From contig JAEZHJ010000025.1 of the NCBI GenBank assembly GCA_023436925.1, forward strand, positions 1-37,094: a DNA stretch of 37,094 nt, in the 5' to 3' direction. The translations under genes and the position numbers were made by a program. This DNA is from Actinomycetes bacterium (lineage in GTDB: Bacteria > Actinomycetota > Actinomycetes > Propionibacteriales > Propionibacteriaceae). The notes beneath the pieces are model-generated. The model had not been told where the DNA came from. It saw only the letters and a list, made by a program, of their open reading frames with translations, and ran no database searches. Shown here one piece after another: positions 25,588-33,695 of the stretch (position 1 is the first letter of the stretch; every line of letters starts with the position of its first letter).

Positions 25588-26486
25588 CCGCGTACTACTC
25601 CAACCTTGCGATGGTGACGGCGGCGGTACTCTTACTGGTCGCCCTCGTCTTCCACTCCCTGGAGTGGGCGTCAGCGCGCGGGTCCGTCGAGGCCGTGTCG
25701 CCGGGTGGCGTGGTCAGCGGTGAACCGGGGCCGGGCCGCCGGGCCGCGCAGTTCGCCCGGATCGGGCTGGCGATCACCCTGGTCGCTACCGTCGCCCTGG
25801 TGGTCGGGGTGGTGCTGCGCGGGGTGGCTGCCCAGCGTCCGCCCTGGGGCAACATGTACGAGTTCATCACCTCCTCGATCGCGATGGCGATGGTGATCTA
25901 CCTGATCGCCGCGCTCGGCTTCGGCCTGTCGAGCTTCGGGCTGCCCACCACGCTGCTCGCCTCGGTGGCGGTCGGGCTGGCTGTCACCGTGTTCTACGTG
26001 GACGTGTCGCCGCTCATGCCGGCGCTGCACTCGGTTTGGTTCGTCATCCACATCGTCGCCGCGGCCCTGGCCGGGGCGGTGTTCAACATCGGCGGGATCG
26101 CCGCCGCGCTCTACCTGCTCAAGCAACGCGCCGAGCGCAAGGGCGTCACCACCGGCTACCTCGCCCGGCTGCCCGAGTCGGCAGTGCTGGACCGGTTCAG
26201 CTACCGGCTGCACGCCTTCGCCTTCCCGTTGTGGACCTTCGCGGTCGCCGCCGGCGCGGTCTGGGCCCAGTACGCCTGGGGCCGGTTCTGGGGCTGGGAC
26301 CCGAAGGAGACCTGGTCGCTGGTCACCTGGATCGTCTACGCCGCCTACCTGCACGCCCGCGCCACCGCCGGCTGGAAGGGCACCCGCGCCGCGGTGCTCG
26401 CCCTGATCGGCCTGGTCACCTTCTGGTGGAACTTCGTCGGCGTGAACCTGCTGCTGGACGGCCTGCACTCCTACGCCGGCATCTAG
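25584..26486 (+). CDS. ccsA: System II cytochrome c biogenesis protein CcsA
   Basis: CcsA carries haem across the membrane and with ResB attaches it to CXXCH motifs. The 300-residue protein has about eight hydrophobic segments. The tryptophan-rich WWD-type haem-binding motif is WGRFWGWDPKETWSLVTW (about residues 232-249). Conserved histidines occur in FVIHIVAAALAG, in YRLHAFAFPLW and near the end (DGLHSYAG). GTG 25584 follows GAGGAG and overlaps resB. No c-type cytochrome or bc1 gene lies in the window, so its clients are encoded elsewhere. It ends the coupled operon; mycothione reductase follows after 57 nt with its own promoter candidate. Confidence 0.96.
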   Translation: MTAYYSNLAMVTAAVLLLVALVFHSLEWASARGSVEAVSPGGVVSGEPGPGRRAAQFARIGLAITLVATVALVVGVVLRGVAAQRPPWGNMYEFITSSIAMAMVIYLIAALGFGLSSFGLPTTLLASVAVGLAVTVFYVDVSPLMPALHSVWFVIHIVAAALAGAVFNIGGIAAALYLLKQRAERKGVTTGYLARLPESAVLDRFSYRLHAFAFPLWTFAVAAGAVWAQYAWGRFWGWDPKETWSLVTWIVYAAYLHARATAGWKGTRAAVLALIGLVTFWWNFVGVNLLLDGLHSYAGI

Positions 26487-26531
26487 CCTGCGGCACCGCC
26501 GCGGCGCGTCCGGGCGGTCGGCCCGGGGTGG

Positions 26532-26537
26532 GAGAAT
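26532..26537 (+). promoter_or_regulatory. Candidate -10 box for mycothione reductase
   Basis: GAGAAT, close to TAGAAT, ends 6 nt before ATG 26544. There is no Shine-Dalgarno sequence. Confidence 0.4.
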
Positions 26538-26543
26538 CGCCCC

Positions 26544-27929
26544 ATGCAGCACTTCGACCTGTGCGTGATCGGCTCGGGCAGCGGGAACACCGTCGTCACC
26601 GAGGAGTTCCGGGACGCCCGGGTGGCGATCGTCGACGGTGCGCCCTGGTTCGGCGGCACCTGCCTGAACGCCGGCTGCATCCCGTCCAAGATGCTCGCCT
26701 ACCCCGCCGATGTCGCCGAGGCGGCACGGCACGCGTCCGTGCTGGGGGTGGACGTCACCGGGGTGCTCGTACGGTGGGCCGACCTGCAGGCGCGCGTGCT
26801 CAGCCGGATCGACGCCGCGTCCGCCGCCGGCCAGGCACGGCGCGAGCGACACGAGAACGTCACCGTGTTCCGCGACCGCGCCCGGTTCGTCGGCCCTCAC
26901 CGGTTGCTGGTCGGCACCGAGGAGCTCACCGCGGACCGGTTCGTGATCGCCGCCGGCTCGCGGCCGTGGATCCCCGACCTGCCCGGGCTGGACGACCCTG
27001 CGGTGGCCGCCCGGGTGCACACCTCCGACGACATCATGCGGCTGCCGCAGCTGCCCCGCAGCCTGCTGATCCTGGGCGGCGGTGCGGTGGCGGCCGAGTT
27101 CGCGCACATCTTCGCCGCCTGCGGGACGGCCGTGACGCTGCTGCACCGCGGCCAGCGGTTGCTGCGTGCCGCGGACGAGGAGGTCTCCGAGCGGTTCACC
27201 GACCTGCTCAGCCGGCGGGTCACGCTGCGGCTGGGCCACAGCTTCGCCCAGGTGGAGCCGACCGCGAACGGCGTGATCGTGGGCACCGTCGACGACGACG
27301 GGGTGGAGTACTTCTTCGAAGCCGAGCGCGTCCTGCTCGCGCTCGGGCGGGTGCCCAACAGCGACACCCTCGACCTCGCGCTGACCGGGGTGGACGTGGC
27401 GCAGGACGGCCGGATCGTGGTCGACGCCACCCAGCGCACCACCGCCGACGGGATCTGGGCGCTGGGTGACGTGTCCTCGCCGTACCTGCTGCGGCACGTC
27501 GCCAACCACGAGGCACGGGTGGTGCGGCACAACCTGCTGCACCCCGAGGATCCGGTCGAGAGCGACCACCGGTTCGTCCCGCAGGCGGTGTTCAGCGGTC
27601 CCCAGGTGGCCTGGGTCGGTGCTACCGAGCAGTCCCTGCGGGAACTCCGGCGGCCGTACGTGACCGCGACCCGCCGCTATGGCGATGTCGCCTACGGCTG
27701 GGCCATGGTCGACACCGACCACTTCGTGAAGCTGCTCGCCGATCCCGCCGACGGCCGGCTGCTCGGGGCGCACGTGATCGGGCCCGAGGCGGCCGACCTG
27801 CTCCAGCCGCTCACCCAGGCGATGTCCTTCGGGCTCGACGCGCCGACCATGGCGCGCGGCCAGTACTGGATCCACCCGGCGCTGTCGGAAGTGGTCGAGA
27901 ACGCCTTGCTGGACCTGCCGCTGCCATGA
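26544..27929 (+). CDS. mtr: Mycothione reductase
   Basis: This FAD-dependent enzyme reduces mycothiol disulfide with NADPH, the actinobacterial counterpart of glutathione reductase. The 461-residue protein shows the FAD loop CVIGSGSGN and the redox disulfide Cys40/Cys45 in FGGTCLNAGCIPSKM. LILGGGAVAAEFAHIFAACG is the NADPH-binding Rossmann motif. ALGDVSSPYLLRHVANHEARV is the FAD-binding end segment, and the C-terminal interface motif YWIHPALSEVVENALLDL carries the catalytic-dyad histidine. The early Ser-Gly-Ser-Gly-Asn loop and the overall form favour mycothione reductase over lipoamide dehydrogenase. It is probably leaderless. Its stop overlaps the GH3 gene start (ATGA). Confidence 0.94.
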   Translation: MQHFDLCVIGSGSGNTVVTEEFRDARVAIVDGAPWFGGTCLNAGCIPSKMLAYPADVAEAARHASVLGVDVTGVLVRWADLQARVLSRIDAASAAGQARRERHENVTVFRDRARFVGPHRLLVGTEELTADRFVIAAGSRPWIPDLPGLDDPAVAARVHTSDDIMRLPQLPRSLLILGGGAVAAEFAHIFAACGTAVTLLHRGQRLLRAADEEVSERFTDLLSRRVTLRLGHSFAQVEPTANGVIVGTVDDDGVEYFFEAERVLLALGRVPNSDTLDLALTGVDVAQDGRIVVDATQRTTADGIWALGDVSSPYLLRHVANHEARVVRHNLLHPEDPVESDHRFVPQAVFSGPQVAWVGATEQSLRELRRPYVTATRRYGDVAYGWAMVDTDHFVKLLADPADGRLLGAHVIGPEAADLLQPLTQAMSFGLDAPTMARGQYWIHPALSEVVENALLDLPLP

Positions 27930-29107
27930 GGTGGCCGCTGCTGCTCGCCTCGGTGCTGGTCGCCGGCTGCGCCGTCGTCCCCGTCCCACCGGACGAGACC
28001 CCGGCCACCAGCCAGGCGCCAGTCCCCACCAGCGCGTCCCCGACGCCCAGCCCGACTCCGACGCCGACCCCCGAGCCGGCGCCGACCTGTCGGGCCGAGG
28101 CGGAGGCGCTCGAGCTTCCCGAACGCGCCGGCCAGCTCGTGATGGTCGGTGTCGAAGGACCGCTGGACGCCGCCGAGCGACGCGCCATCACCCGCCACCA
28201 CCTCGGCTCGGTGATCCTGATGGGCACCTCGACCCGCGGCGTGGCCGGGACCGCCGACCTCACCGACTCTCTGCAGGACCTCACCGACGGGATCGGACTG
28301 CTGGTCGCGGTCGACCAGGAGGGCGGGGCGGTGCAGCGGCTGCGCGGTGCCGGCTTCGACCGGATCCCGGCCGCCGCCGACCAGGCGAAGCTCTCGCCGA
28401 CGAAGCTGACCAGGCGGGCCACCGGCTGGGCACGGCAGTTGGCGAAGGCTGGGGTCCAGCTCAACCTCGCCCCGGTCGCCGACGTCGTGCCCCGCGCCAA
28501 CCGGTCCCGCAACGAGCCGGTCGCCCAACTACGCCGGGGATACGGCAGCGACCCGGCCAAGGTCTCGGCCCATGTCGGAGCCTTCATCGACGGGATGCAC
28601 GCCGGGGGAGTGGGCGCTGCGGTGAAGCACTTCCCCGGCCTGGGCGCGGTCCGCGGCAACACCGACTTCGCCGAGGAGGTCGTCGACTCCGAGACGACCT
28701 CGACCTCCCCGCTGCTCACCCCGTTCGCCGACGCGATCAAACAGGGCAGCGACGCGGTGATGGTGTCCTCGGCGGTCTACCGCAAGATCGACCCGGACCG
28801 GATGGCCACCTTCTCCCCGGTGGTGATCGGCCTGCTGCGTGAGTGGGGCTTCGACAAGGTGGTGATCAGCGACGACCTCGGGGCCGCGGCGGCGCTGCGG
28901 AAGGTGCCCGGCAAGCAGCGGGCGACCAGGTTCGTGGCGGCCGGCGGCGACCTGGCGCTCAGCGTGGATCCCGAGGTTGCGGTCGCGATGGCGACCGGGC
29001 TGGTCAGCCGCGCCACCGACGACCCGGACTTCGCCGAGCAGCTGACCGCGTCTGCGGCGCGGGTGCTGGCCCTGAAGCAGGCCTACGGGTTGGTGGAGTG
29101 CCGCTGA
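27926..29107 (+). CDS. Glycoside hydrolase family 3 (NagZ/LpqI-like) lipoprotein
   Basis: The 393-residue lipoprotein starts with a short signal peptide and lipobox LVAGC (Cys15), then a Pro/Thr/Ser-rich linker to about residue 52. The catalytic TIM barrel follows. It has VAVDQEGGAVQRL, NLAPVADVVPR, KHFPGLG from residue 234 and VISDDLGAA with the presumed nucleophile Asp near 316. NagZ-type enzymes release N-acetylglucosamine from peptidoglycan fragments. Here the usual KHFPGHG and the following Asp-x-His acid-base dyad are altered (GLGAVRGNTDF), as I recall for mycobacterial LpqI. It is coupled to mycothione reductase and converges on the ThuA gene 9 nt away with no visible terminator. Confidence 0.9.
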   Translation: MRWPLLLASVLVAGCAVVPVPPDETPATSQAPVPTSASPTPSPTPTPTPEPAPTCRAEAEALELPERAGQLVMVGVEGPLDAAERRAITRHHLGSVILMGTSTRGVAGTADLTDSLQDLTDGIGLLVAVDQEGGAVQRLRGAGFDRIPAAADQAKLSPTKLTRRATGWARQLAKAGVQLNLAPVADVVPRANRSRNEPVAQLRRGYGSDPAKVSAHVGAFIDGMHAGGVGAAVKHFPGLGAVRGNTDFAEEVVDSETTSTSPLLTPFADAIKQGSDAVMVSSAVYRKIDPDRMATFSPVVIGLLREWGFDKVVISDDLGAAAALRKVPGKQRATRFVAAGGDLALSVDPEVAVAMATGLVSRATDDPDFAEQLTASAARVLALKQAYGLVECR

Positions 29108-29116
29108 CCAGTGTGC

Positions 29117-29770
29117 TCAGCGGGCGGCCCAGCGCAGGCCGCGCTCGGTGAGCGTCCGCACCTGGGGCACCCGCAAGTCCTCGACCGAATGCCCCAGGGT
29201 GGAGATGAAGATCCGGCCCTGTCCCCACCGGCGGGCCCAGGCCGCCGGCGACCGGTAGGGCTCCGGCCAGGGGTCACCGGGCTGCGGGGCGATGTCTACC
29301 GTGGCCAGTACCGTCGAGAGGCTGTCGGCCAGCACCCAGTACTGCTCGGTGGTGATGTCGAAGTCGCCGATCCCCTCGGTGACCGGGTGGCGGTGGCCCT
29401 CCGGGGTGATCGTGACGGTGTGCGGCACCATCCCGTGCGGGTGGGCGGCGAAGACCCCGCCCAGCATCTGGTTGAACTCGGCAGTCTGCCGGAAGGCGTC
29501 CAGCACGCCGCCGTGCCAGCCGGCGAAGCCCACCCCCTGGCAGATCGCGTCCCGCAGCCCGCGGAACTCGTCGGCCAGGATGTCGCCCTGGGTCCAGGAC
29601 TGCATCACCAGCGAGAGCGACGCCATGAACTCGGTGTCGGCGTACACCTCGAGGGAGTCCTCGACCTCGACCTCGAAGCCGTCCGCGGTGAGGAACCCGA
29701 TGAACTCGTCCGTCACCGCCTCCGGGGTATGGCCCTCCCAGCCACCCCGCACCACCAGCGCCCGCCGCAT
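29117..29770 (-). CDS. ThuA-like domain protein
   Basis: The 217-residue protein has the class I glutamine amidotransferase-like ThuA fold (PF06283). It has RRALVVRGGWEGHTPE at the start (first strand), VMQSWTQGDI, AICQGVGFAGWHGGVLDAF (nucleophile-elbow-like region with no Cys nucleophile; His is present), HPVTEGIGDFDITTEQYWVL, and RIFISTLGHSVEDL at the end. ThuA was named for trehalose utilisation in Sinorhizobium, where it works with the Gfo/Idh oxidoreductase ThuB on 3-keto-disaccharides; its biochemistry remains poorly defined. It lies 12 nt after the ROK gene, with GAGGAGGAGG just upstream, so both are one operon. It probably belongs functionally to the divergent ABC locus. Confidence 0.92.
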   Translation of the reverse strand: MRRALVVRGGWEGHTPEAVTDEFIGFLTADGFEVEVEDSLEVYADTEFMASLSLVMQSWTQGDILADEFRGLRDAICQGVGFAGWHGGVLDAFRQTAEFNQMLGGVFAAHPHGMVPHTVTITPEGHRHPVTEGIGDFDITTEQYWVLADSLSTVLATVDIAPQPGDPWPEPYRSPAAWARRWGQGRIFISTLGHSVEDLRVPQVRTLTERGLRWAAR

Positions 29771-29782
29771 CGGCCCTCCTCC

Positions 29783-30982
29783 TCACACCGCCAGCGCGTT
29801 GCGTCCGTCGACCAGCGCTTCCACTGCGCTCGCCGAGAGCACTTGGTCGCAGACTAGTGCGCTGGCGCCGATGATTCCTGCCCGGGGGCCGGCGACAGAG
29901 GCAACAATGCGCAGGTCCTGGGTCGCCAGCGGCAGCGACTTGGCGTACACCGTCTCACGGATCCCCGCGATCAGCTGCTCGTGGGCTTGTCCGAGGATGC
30001 CGCCGACCGCGATCACCGAGGGGTTGAGCAGCGAGACCACGCCGGCGAGCACCTCACCGGCCGTCCGGCCGGCCTCGCGGACCACCTGGACCGCCGCCTT
30101 CTCGCCCGAGCGGACCAGGCCGACGATGTCGGCTCCGGTCTCGGCGTCCAGCCCGGCCTCCCGCAGTTGCGTGGCGAGGTTCTGCGCCCCGACCACCGCC
30201 TCGAGGCAGCCGGTGCCGCCGCAGTGGCACAGGTTGGGCGGACCGCCGGGGACCCGGACGTGGCCGATGTCGCCGCTGGAGCCCTGTGCCCCGCGCCGGA
30301 TCTGGCCGTCCAGGATGATGCCCAGCCCGACCCCGGTGGCGAACTTCACGAACAGCAGGTCCTGGGTGTCCTTCCAGGCCAGCGCGTGCTCCCCGATCGC
30401 CATCATGTTGGCGTCGTTGTCGACGTAGACCGGGACGTCGAAGGCGTCGCGCAGGCTGCCCATGATGTCCCAGCCGTCCCAGCCGGGCATGATCGGCGGG
30501 CTGGACGGCTTGCCGGAGGTGTGGCTGACCGGGCCGGGGACGCCGATGCCGACCCCGGCCAGCCGGGAGGTGTCCAGGTCGATCCCGGCCAGCAGCGAGC
30601 GCCCCAGCCGGATGACCTCGTCCAGCACGACGGTCGGGCCGCGGTCCACCGACAGGTCGAGGTGTTCCTCGGCGAGGATGGCGGTGGCCAGGTCGGTGAC
30701 CCCGACCCGCAGGTGGCTGGCGCCGATGTCGATCGCCAGTACGGAGCCGGCCTCGGGCCGGAAGTAGAAGGAGGACGCGGGCCGTCCCATCGCCACCGGA
30801 CGCTCACCGCGCTGGCCGATCAGGCCGACATCGAGCAGCGAGTCGAGCCGGGCGGCGATCGTGGATCGGGCCTGGCCGGTGACCGCGCACAGCTGGGCCC
30901 GGGTCATCGGCCCGCTCCTCAGCAGCTGGAAGACCTCGCCGACTCCCGGCGCGCGGGGGAGTACCCGCTGTAGTTCCTCCAT
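29783..30982 (-). CDS. ROK family transcriptional repressor
   Basis: The 399-residue protein has an N-terminal winged HTH (about residues 12-60, MTRAQLCAVTGQARSTIAARLDSL) fused to a sugar kinase-like ROK domain. It shows VLAIDIGASHLRVGV (phosphate loop), VYVDNDANMMAIGEHAL, and the ROK zinc site with His241 and Cys252, 254 and 259 in LCHCGGTGCLE. The usual EIGH reads DIGH here, fitting a regulator rather than an active kinase. Family members bind a sugar or sugar phosphate and release DNA. It faces the ABC operon across a 134-nt gap holding inverted repeats, the expected operators. Inducer unknown. ATG 30982 has AGGAACTACAG-type purines within the coding start and no clear ribosome site. Confidence 0.94.
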   Translation of the reverse strand: MEELQRVLPRAPGVGEVFQLLRSGPMTRAQLCAVTGQARSTIAARLDSLLDVGLIGQRGERPVAMGRPASSFYFRPEAGSVLAIDIGASHLRVGVTDLATAILAEEHLDLSVDRGPTVVLDEVIRLGRSLLAGIDLDTSRLAGVGIGVPGPVSHTSGKPSSPPIMPGWDGWDIMGSLRDAFDVPVYVDNDANMMAIGEHALAWKDTQDLLFVKFATGVGLGIILDGQIRRGAQGSSGDIGHVRVPGGPPNLCHCGGTGCLEAVVGAQNLATQLREAGLDAETGADIVGLVRSGEKAAVQVVREAGRTAGEVLAGVVSLLNPSVIAVGGILGQAHEQLIAGIRETVYAKSLPLATQDLRIVASVAGPRAGIIGASALVCDQVLSASAVEALVDGRNALAV

Positions 30983-31023
30983 GGGGGAAGTAAACCACCT
31001 TCAACCGGTGTTCTGTGTCCCGG

Positions 31024-31103
31024 TATCGACTATTCCACTGGCTCCCGACGATAACAGGTCGATAAACCTCAGATTTTTGCTCGACAGTCGACAAAAGTGC
31101 GTC
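31024..31103. promoter_or_regulatory. Operator-like inverted repeats between ROK and ABC genes
   Basis: TATCGAC (31024-31030) and GTCGATA (31058-31064) form an inverted pair 27 nt apart. At 31076-31097 lies an imperfect palindrome: TTTTGCTCGAC facing GTCGACAAAA, equal apart from one extra C. The shared half-site is TCGAC next to A/T-rich bases. Binding by the adjacent ROK protein is inferred. Confidence 0.5.
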
Positions 31104-31109
31104 TACTCT
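31104..31109 (+). promoter_or_regulatory. Candidate -10 box for the sugar ABC operon
   Basis: TACTCT ends 7 nt before ATG 31117. The palindrome at 31076-31097 covers the expected -35 zone, so a bound repressor would block polymerase. Confidence 0.5.
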
Positions 31110-31116
31110 CCTCCAC

Positions 31117-32637
31117 ATGGTCAGTGCAGATCAGGTGCCGCTGTTGACGGCCACGGGAGTGGTGAAGCACTTCCCGGGCGCCAAGGCGCTCGACGGCGTC
31201 GACTTCGACGTCCTGCCGGGCGAGGTGCACTGCCTGCTCGGGCAGAACGGGGCGGGCAAGTCCACCCTTATCAAGGTGCTCTCCGGCGCCCATCGACCTG
31301 ACGCCGGGACGATCACCTGGCGCGGGGAGGAAGTGTCCTTCCCCGATCCGATCTCCGCCCTGCGCGCCGGCGTGGCGACCATCTACCAGGAACTCGACGT
31401 CATCGAGAGCCTCAGCGTCGCGGACAACATCATGCTGGGCCACGAGCTGTCCACCCTCGGCTGGATGCGGCGATCCGCCGCCCGGGACCGGGCGAAGACC
31501 CTGCTGGAGCAGCTGGGCCATCCCGAGATCTCGCCCACCATCGAGGTCGGACGGTTGTCCGCCGCCCGCCGCCAGATCGTCGCGATGGCCCGCGCCCTGT
31601 CCCACAGCGCCCAGCTCGTGATCATGGACGAGCCGTCCTCGGTCCTGGACACCGAGGAGGTCGACAACCTCTTCCGGGTGATCCACCGGCTGACCGAGTC
31701 CGGGATGGGCGTCGTCTACATCTCGCACCGGCTGGAGGAGGTGCGCCGGATCGGCGACCGGCTCACCGTGCTGAAGGACGGCAGGTCGACCGCCAGCGGG
31801 CTCCCGGTCGCCGAGACCCCGACCTCCCAGATCGTCCGGTTGATGATCGGCCACGAGGGCACGCTCGACTTCCCGGACCGCCCGGGGGTCGCCGCCGACG
31901 CCCCCGTCGTGCTGAAGGTGGACGGGCTGGGGCTGGCCGGGATCTTCACCGACATCTCCTTCGAGCTGCGGGCAGGTGAGATCCTCGGCCTGGCCGGCCT
32001 GGTCGGTTCGGGACGCTCGGAGATCCTCGAGGCCATCTACGGCGCGCGGCGTCCCACTGCGGGCGAGGTCTGGCTGGAGGGCCGGCGGCTGCCGGCCGGA
32101 CGGGTCCCGGCCGCGGTCGGACGCGGGCTCGGCTTCTGCCCCGAGGAGCGCAAGAGCCAGGGCCTGCTGCTGGACGAGCCGTCGTTCAAGAACGTGACCC
32201 TGGCCACCTTCGACCGCGAGGCCCGCTACGGCTGGCTGCGGGTCAACGCGGAGCGGGCGTCCGCCCAGAAGCAGAACGACGACCTGCAGATCGTCCCGAA
32301 CAGCACCACCCGGATCACCCGCACCTACTCCGGCGGCAACCAGCAGAAGCTCATGCTGGGCCGCTGGCTGGCCCGGGGCGTGCGCGTCCTGATCCTCGAC
32401 GAACCCACCCGGGGTGTGGACGTCGGGGCCCGTGCCGAGGCCTACGAGGTGATCCGCGCCCTCGCGGCCGAGGGGGTGGCGATCCTGCTCGTCAGCTCCG
32501 AACTGGAGGAGGTGATCGGCCTGGCCGACAACATCCTGGTGATCAACGAAGGCCACGTCGTCGCCCGCGTCGCGGCCGCCGACGTCGACGAGGAGCAGGT
32601 CCTCCACCTGATCCTGGAGGGGAAGGAAGCCGCATGA
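31117..32637 (+). CDS. Ribose-type sugar ABC transporter ATPase (fused, two domains)
   Basis: The 506-residue protein has two fused ABC domains, the RbsA/MglA/XylG design for pentose, galactose, inositol and related importers. Domain 1 has GQNGAGKST near 47, a weak signature LSAARRQIVAMARAL, and VIMDEPSSVLD. Domain 2 has the degenerate Walker A GLVGSGRSEI, the good signature YSGGNQQKLMLGRWL, and LILDEPTRGVDVG. One strong and one weak ATP site is normal for this family. ATG 31117 is 7 nt after TACTCT, so it is probably leaderless. Its end overlaps the permease start (ATGA). It heads the operon opposite the ROK repressor. Substrate specificity cannot be read from the ATPase. Confidence 0.96.
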   Translation: MVSADQVPLLTATGVVKHFPGAKALDGVDFDVLPGEVHCLLGQNGAGKSTLIKVLSGAHRPDAGTITWRGEEVSFPDPISALRAGVATIYQELDVIESLSVADNIMLGHELSTLGWMRRSAARDRAKTLLEQLGHPEISPTIEVGRLSAARRQIVAMARALSHSAQLVIMDEPSSVLDTEEVDNLFRVIHRLTESGMGVVYISHRLEEVRRIGDRLTVLKDGRSTASGLPVAETPTSQIVRLMIGHEGTLDFPDRPGVAADAPVVLKVDGLGLAGIFTDISFELRAGEILGLAGLVGSGRSEILEAIYGARRPTAGEVWLEGRRLPAGRVPAAVGRGLGFCPEERKSQGLLLDEPSFKNVTLATFDREARYGWLRVNAERASAQKQNDDLQIVPNSTTRITRTYSGGNQQKLMLGRWLARGVRVLILDEPTRGVDVGARAEAYEVIRALAAEGVAILLVSSELEEVIGLADNILVINEGHVVARVAAADVDEEQVLHLILEGKEAA

Positions 32638-33665
32638 GTGCCGAGACCGGAGTCGCCGCCGCGCCCGTCGCAGCCCGTCGCCACCTGCCGCCCGGGGTGA
32701 TGCGCAACCTGGGCCTGCTGGTCGCGTTCGTGCTGATCTGCGCGATCGGGCTCGCGACCGCCGGGGAGCGCTTCTACAACCCGGGCAACATCCTGACCAT
32801 CCTCAAGCTGGCGGCGGCGATCGGGGTGGTCGCGATCGGCCAGACGTTCGTCATCACCTCCGGCGGCATCGACCTGTCGGTGGGCTCGGTGCTGGGCCTG
32901 TGCACCGTGGCCGCGACCCTGTTCCCGGTGCAGTCCTACGGCTGGGCCGCGATCGTCTTCACCGCCCTTGCGGTCGGCGTGCTGTGCGGGGCGATCAACG
33001 GGGTGCTGGTCGCCTACGGGCGAATAGTGGCCTTCATCGCCACCCTGGCGATGCTGGTCGCCGCCAAGGGGGTCGCCGAGATCCTGTCCGGCTACAAGAC
33101 GCTGCGGATCCCGTCCCCCGACCTGGCGCCCTACCCCTACGCCCAGGCCGAGGCGCAGAAGTTCCTCGACTACTTCACCGGTGACCTGCTCGGGCTCCCG
33201 GTGATCGTGTGGATGTTCTTCGTGGTCGCCGTCATAGCCTGGCTGGTCTACAACCGCACCACCTTCGGTCGCCGGGTCACCGCGATCGGCGGCAACATGG
33301 AGGCCGCCCGCCTGGCCGGCCTTCGGATCAAGCCCAACCTGGTCGCCGTCTACGCCATTTCCGGGCTGTGCGCCGGGATCGGGGCGCTCATCATCCTGTC
33401 CCGCACCACGGCCGGCACCGCCACCCACGGCGAGCTGTACGAGCTCGACGCGATCGCGGCGGTCGTCGTCGGCGGCACCCTGCTGATCGGCGGCCGGGGC
33501 ACCATCGTCGGCACCGTGATCGGCAGCCTGCTCTTCGTCACCCTGACCGACATCTTCATCCTCAACAACCTGGCCGTATCCACCCAGAAGGTGGCCAAGG
33601 GCCTGATCATCGTCGGCGCGGTCCTGCTCCAGCAGTACCTCGCCCAACGCGAACGCACGACCTAG
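32634..33665 (+). CDS. Ribose-type sugar ABC transporter permease
   Basis: The 343-residue RbsC-like permease (BPD_transp_2 family) has about ten hydrophobic segments after a short Ala-rich cytosolic tail. Typical stretches are FYNPGNILTILKLAAAIGVVAIGQTFVI, TSGGIDLSVGSVLGL (the conserved GGIDLSVGS), and FGRRVTAIGGNMEAARLAGL (the ATPase coupling loop). VVVGGTLLIGGRGTIVGTVIG is close to the C-terminus. All are intact. It overlaps the ATPase gene by 4 nt, and the binding protein gene follows after 30 nt. It works as a homodimer with the fused ATPase in the cytoplasmic membrane. Confidence 0.96.
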   Translation: MSAETGVAAAPVAARRHLPPGVMRNLGLLVAFVLICAIGLATAGERFYNPGNILTILKLAAAIGVVAIGQTFVITSGGIDLSVGSVLGLCTVAATLFPVQSYGWAAIVFTALAVGVLCGAINGVLVAYGRIVAFIATLAMLVAAKGVAEILSGYKTLRIPSPDLAPYPYAQAEAQKFLDYFTGDLLGLPVIVWMFFVVAVIAWLVYNRTTFGRRVTAIGGNMEAARLAGLRIKPNLVAVYAISGLCAGIGALIILSRTTAGTATHGELYELDAIAAVVVGGTLLIGGRGTIVGTVIGSLLFVTLTDIFILNNLAVSTQKVAKGLIIVGAVLLQQYLAQRERTT

Positions 33666-33695
33666 CAGCACTCACACCGAAGTGAAAGGACACCC

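Noticed and set aside
25671..27989. Long antisense frame across ccsA and mtr
   Set aside because: The opposite strand carries two complete recognised enzymes; this frame has no domain and no ribosome site.
31540..31600. Defective first ABC domain because its signature is LSAARRQ
   Set aside because: Weak signatures in the first domain are common in fused ribose-type ATPases, and Walker motifs are intact.
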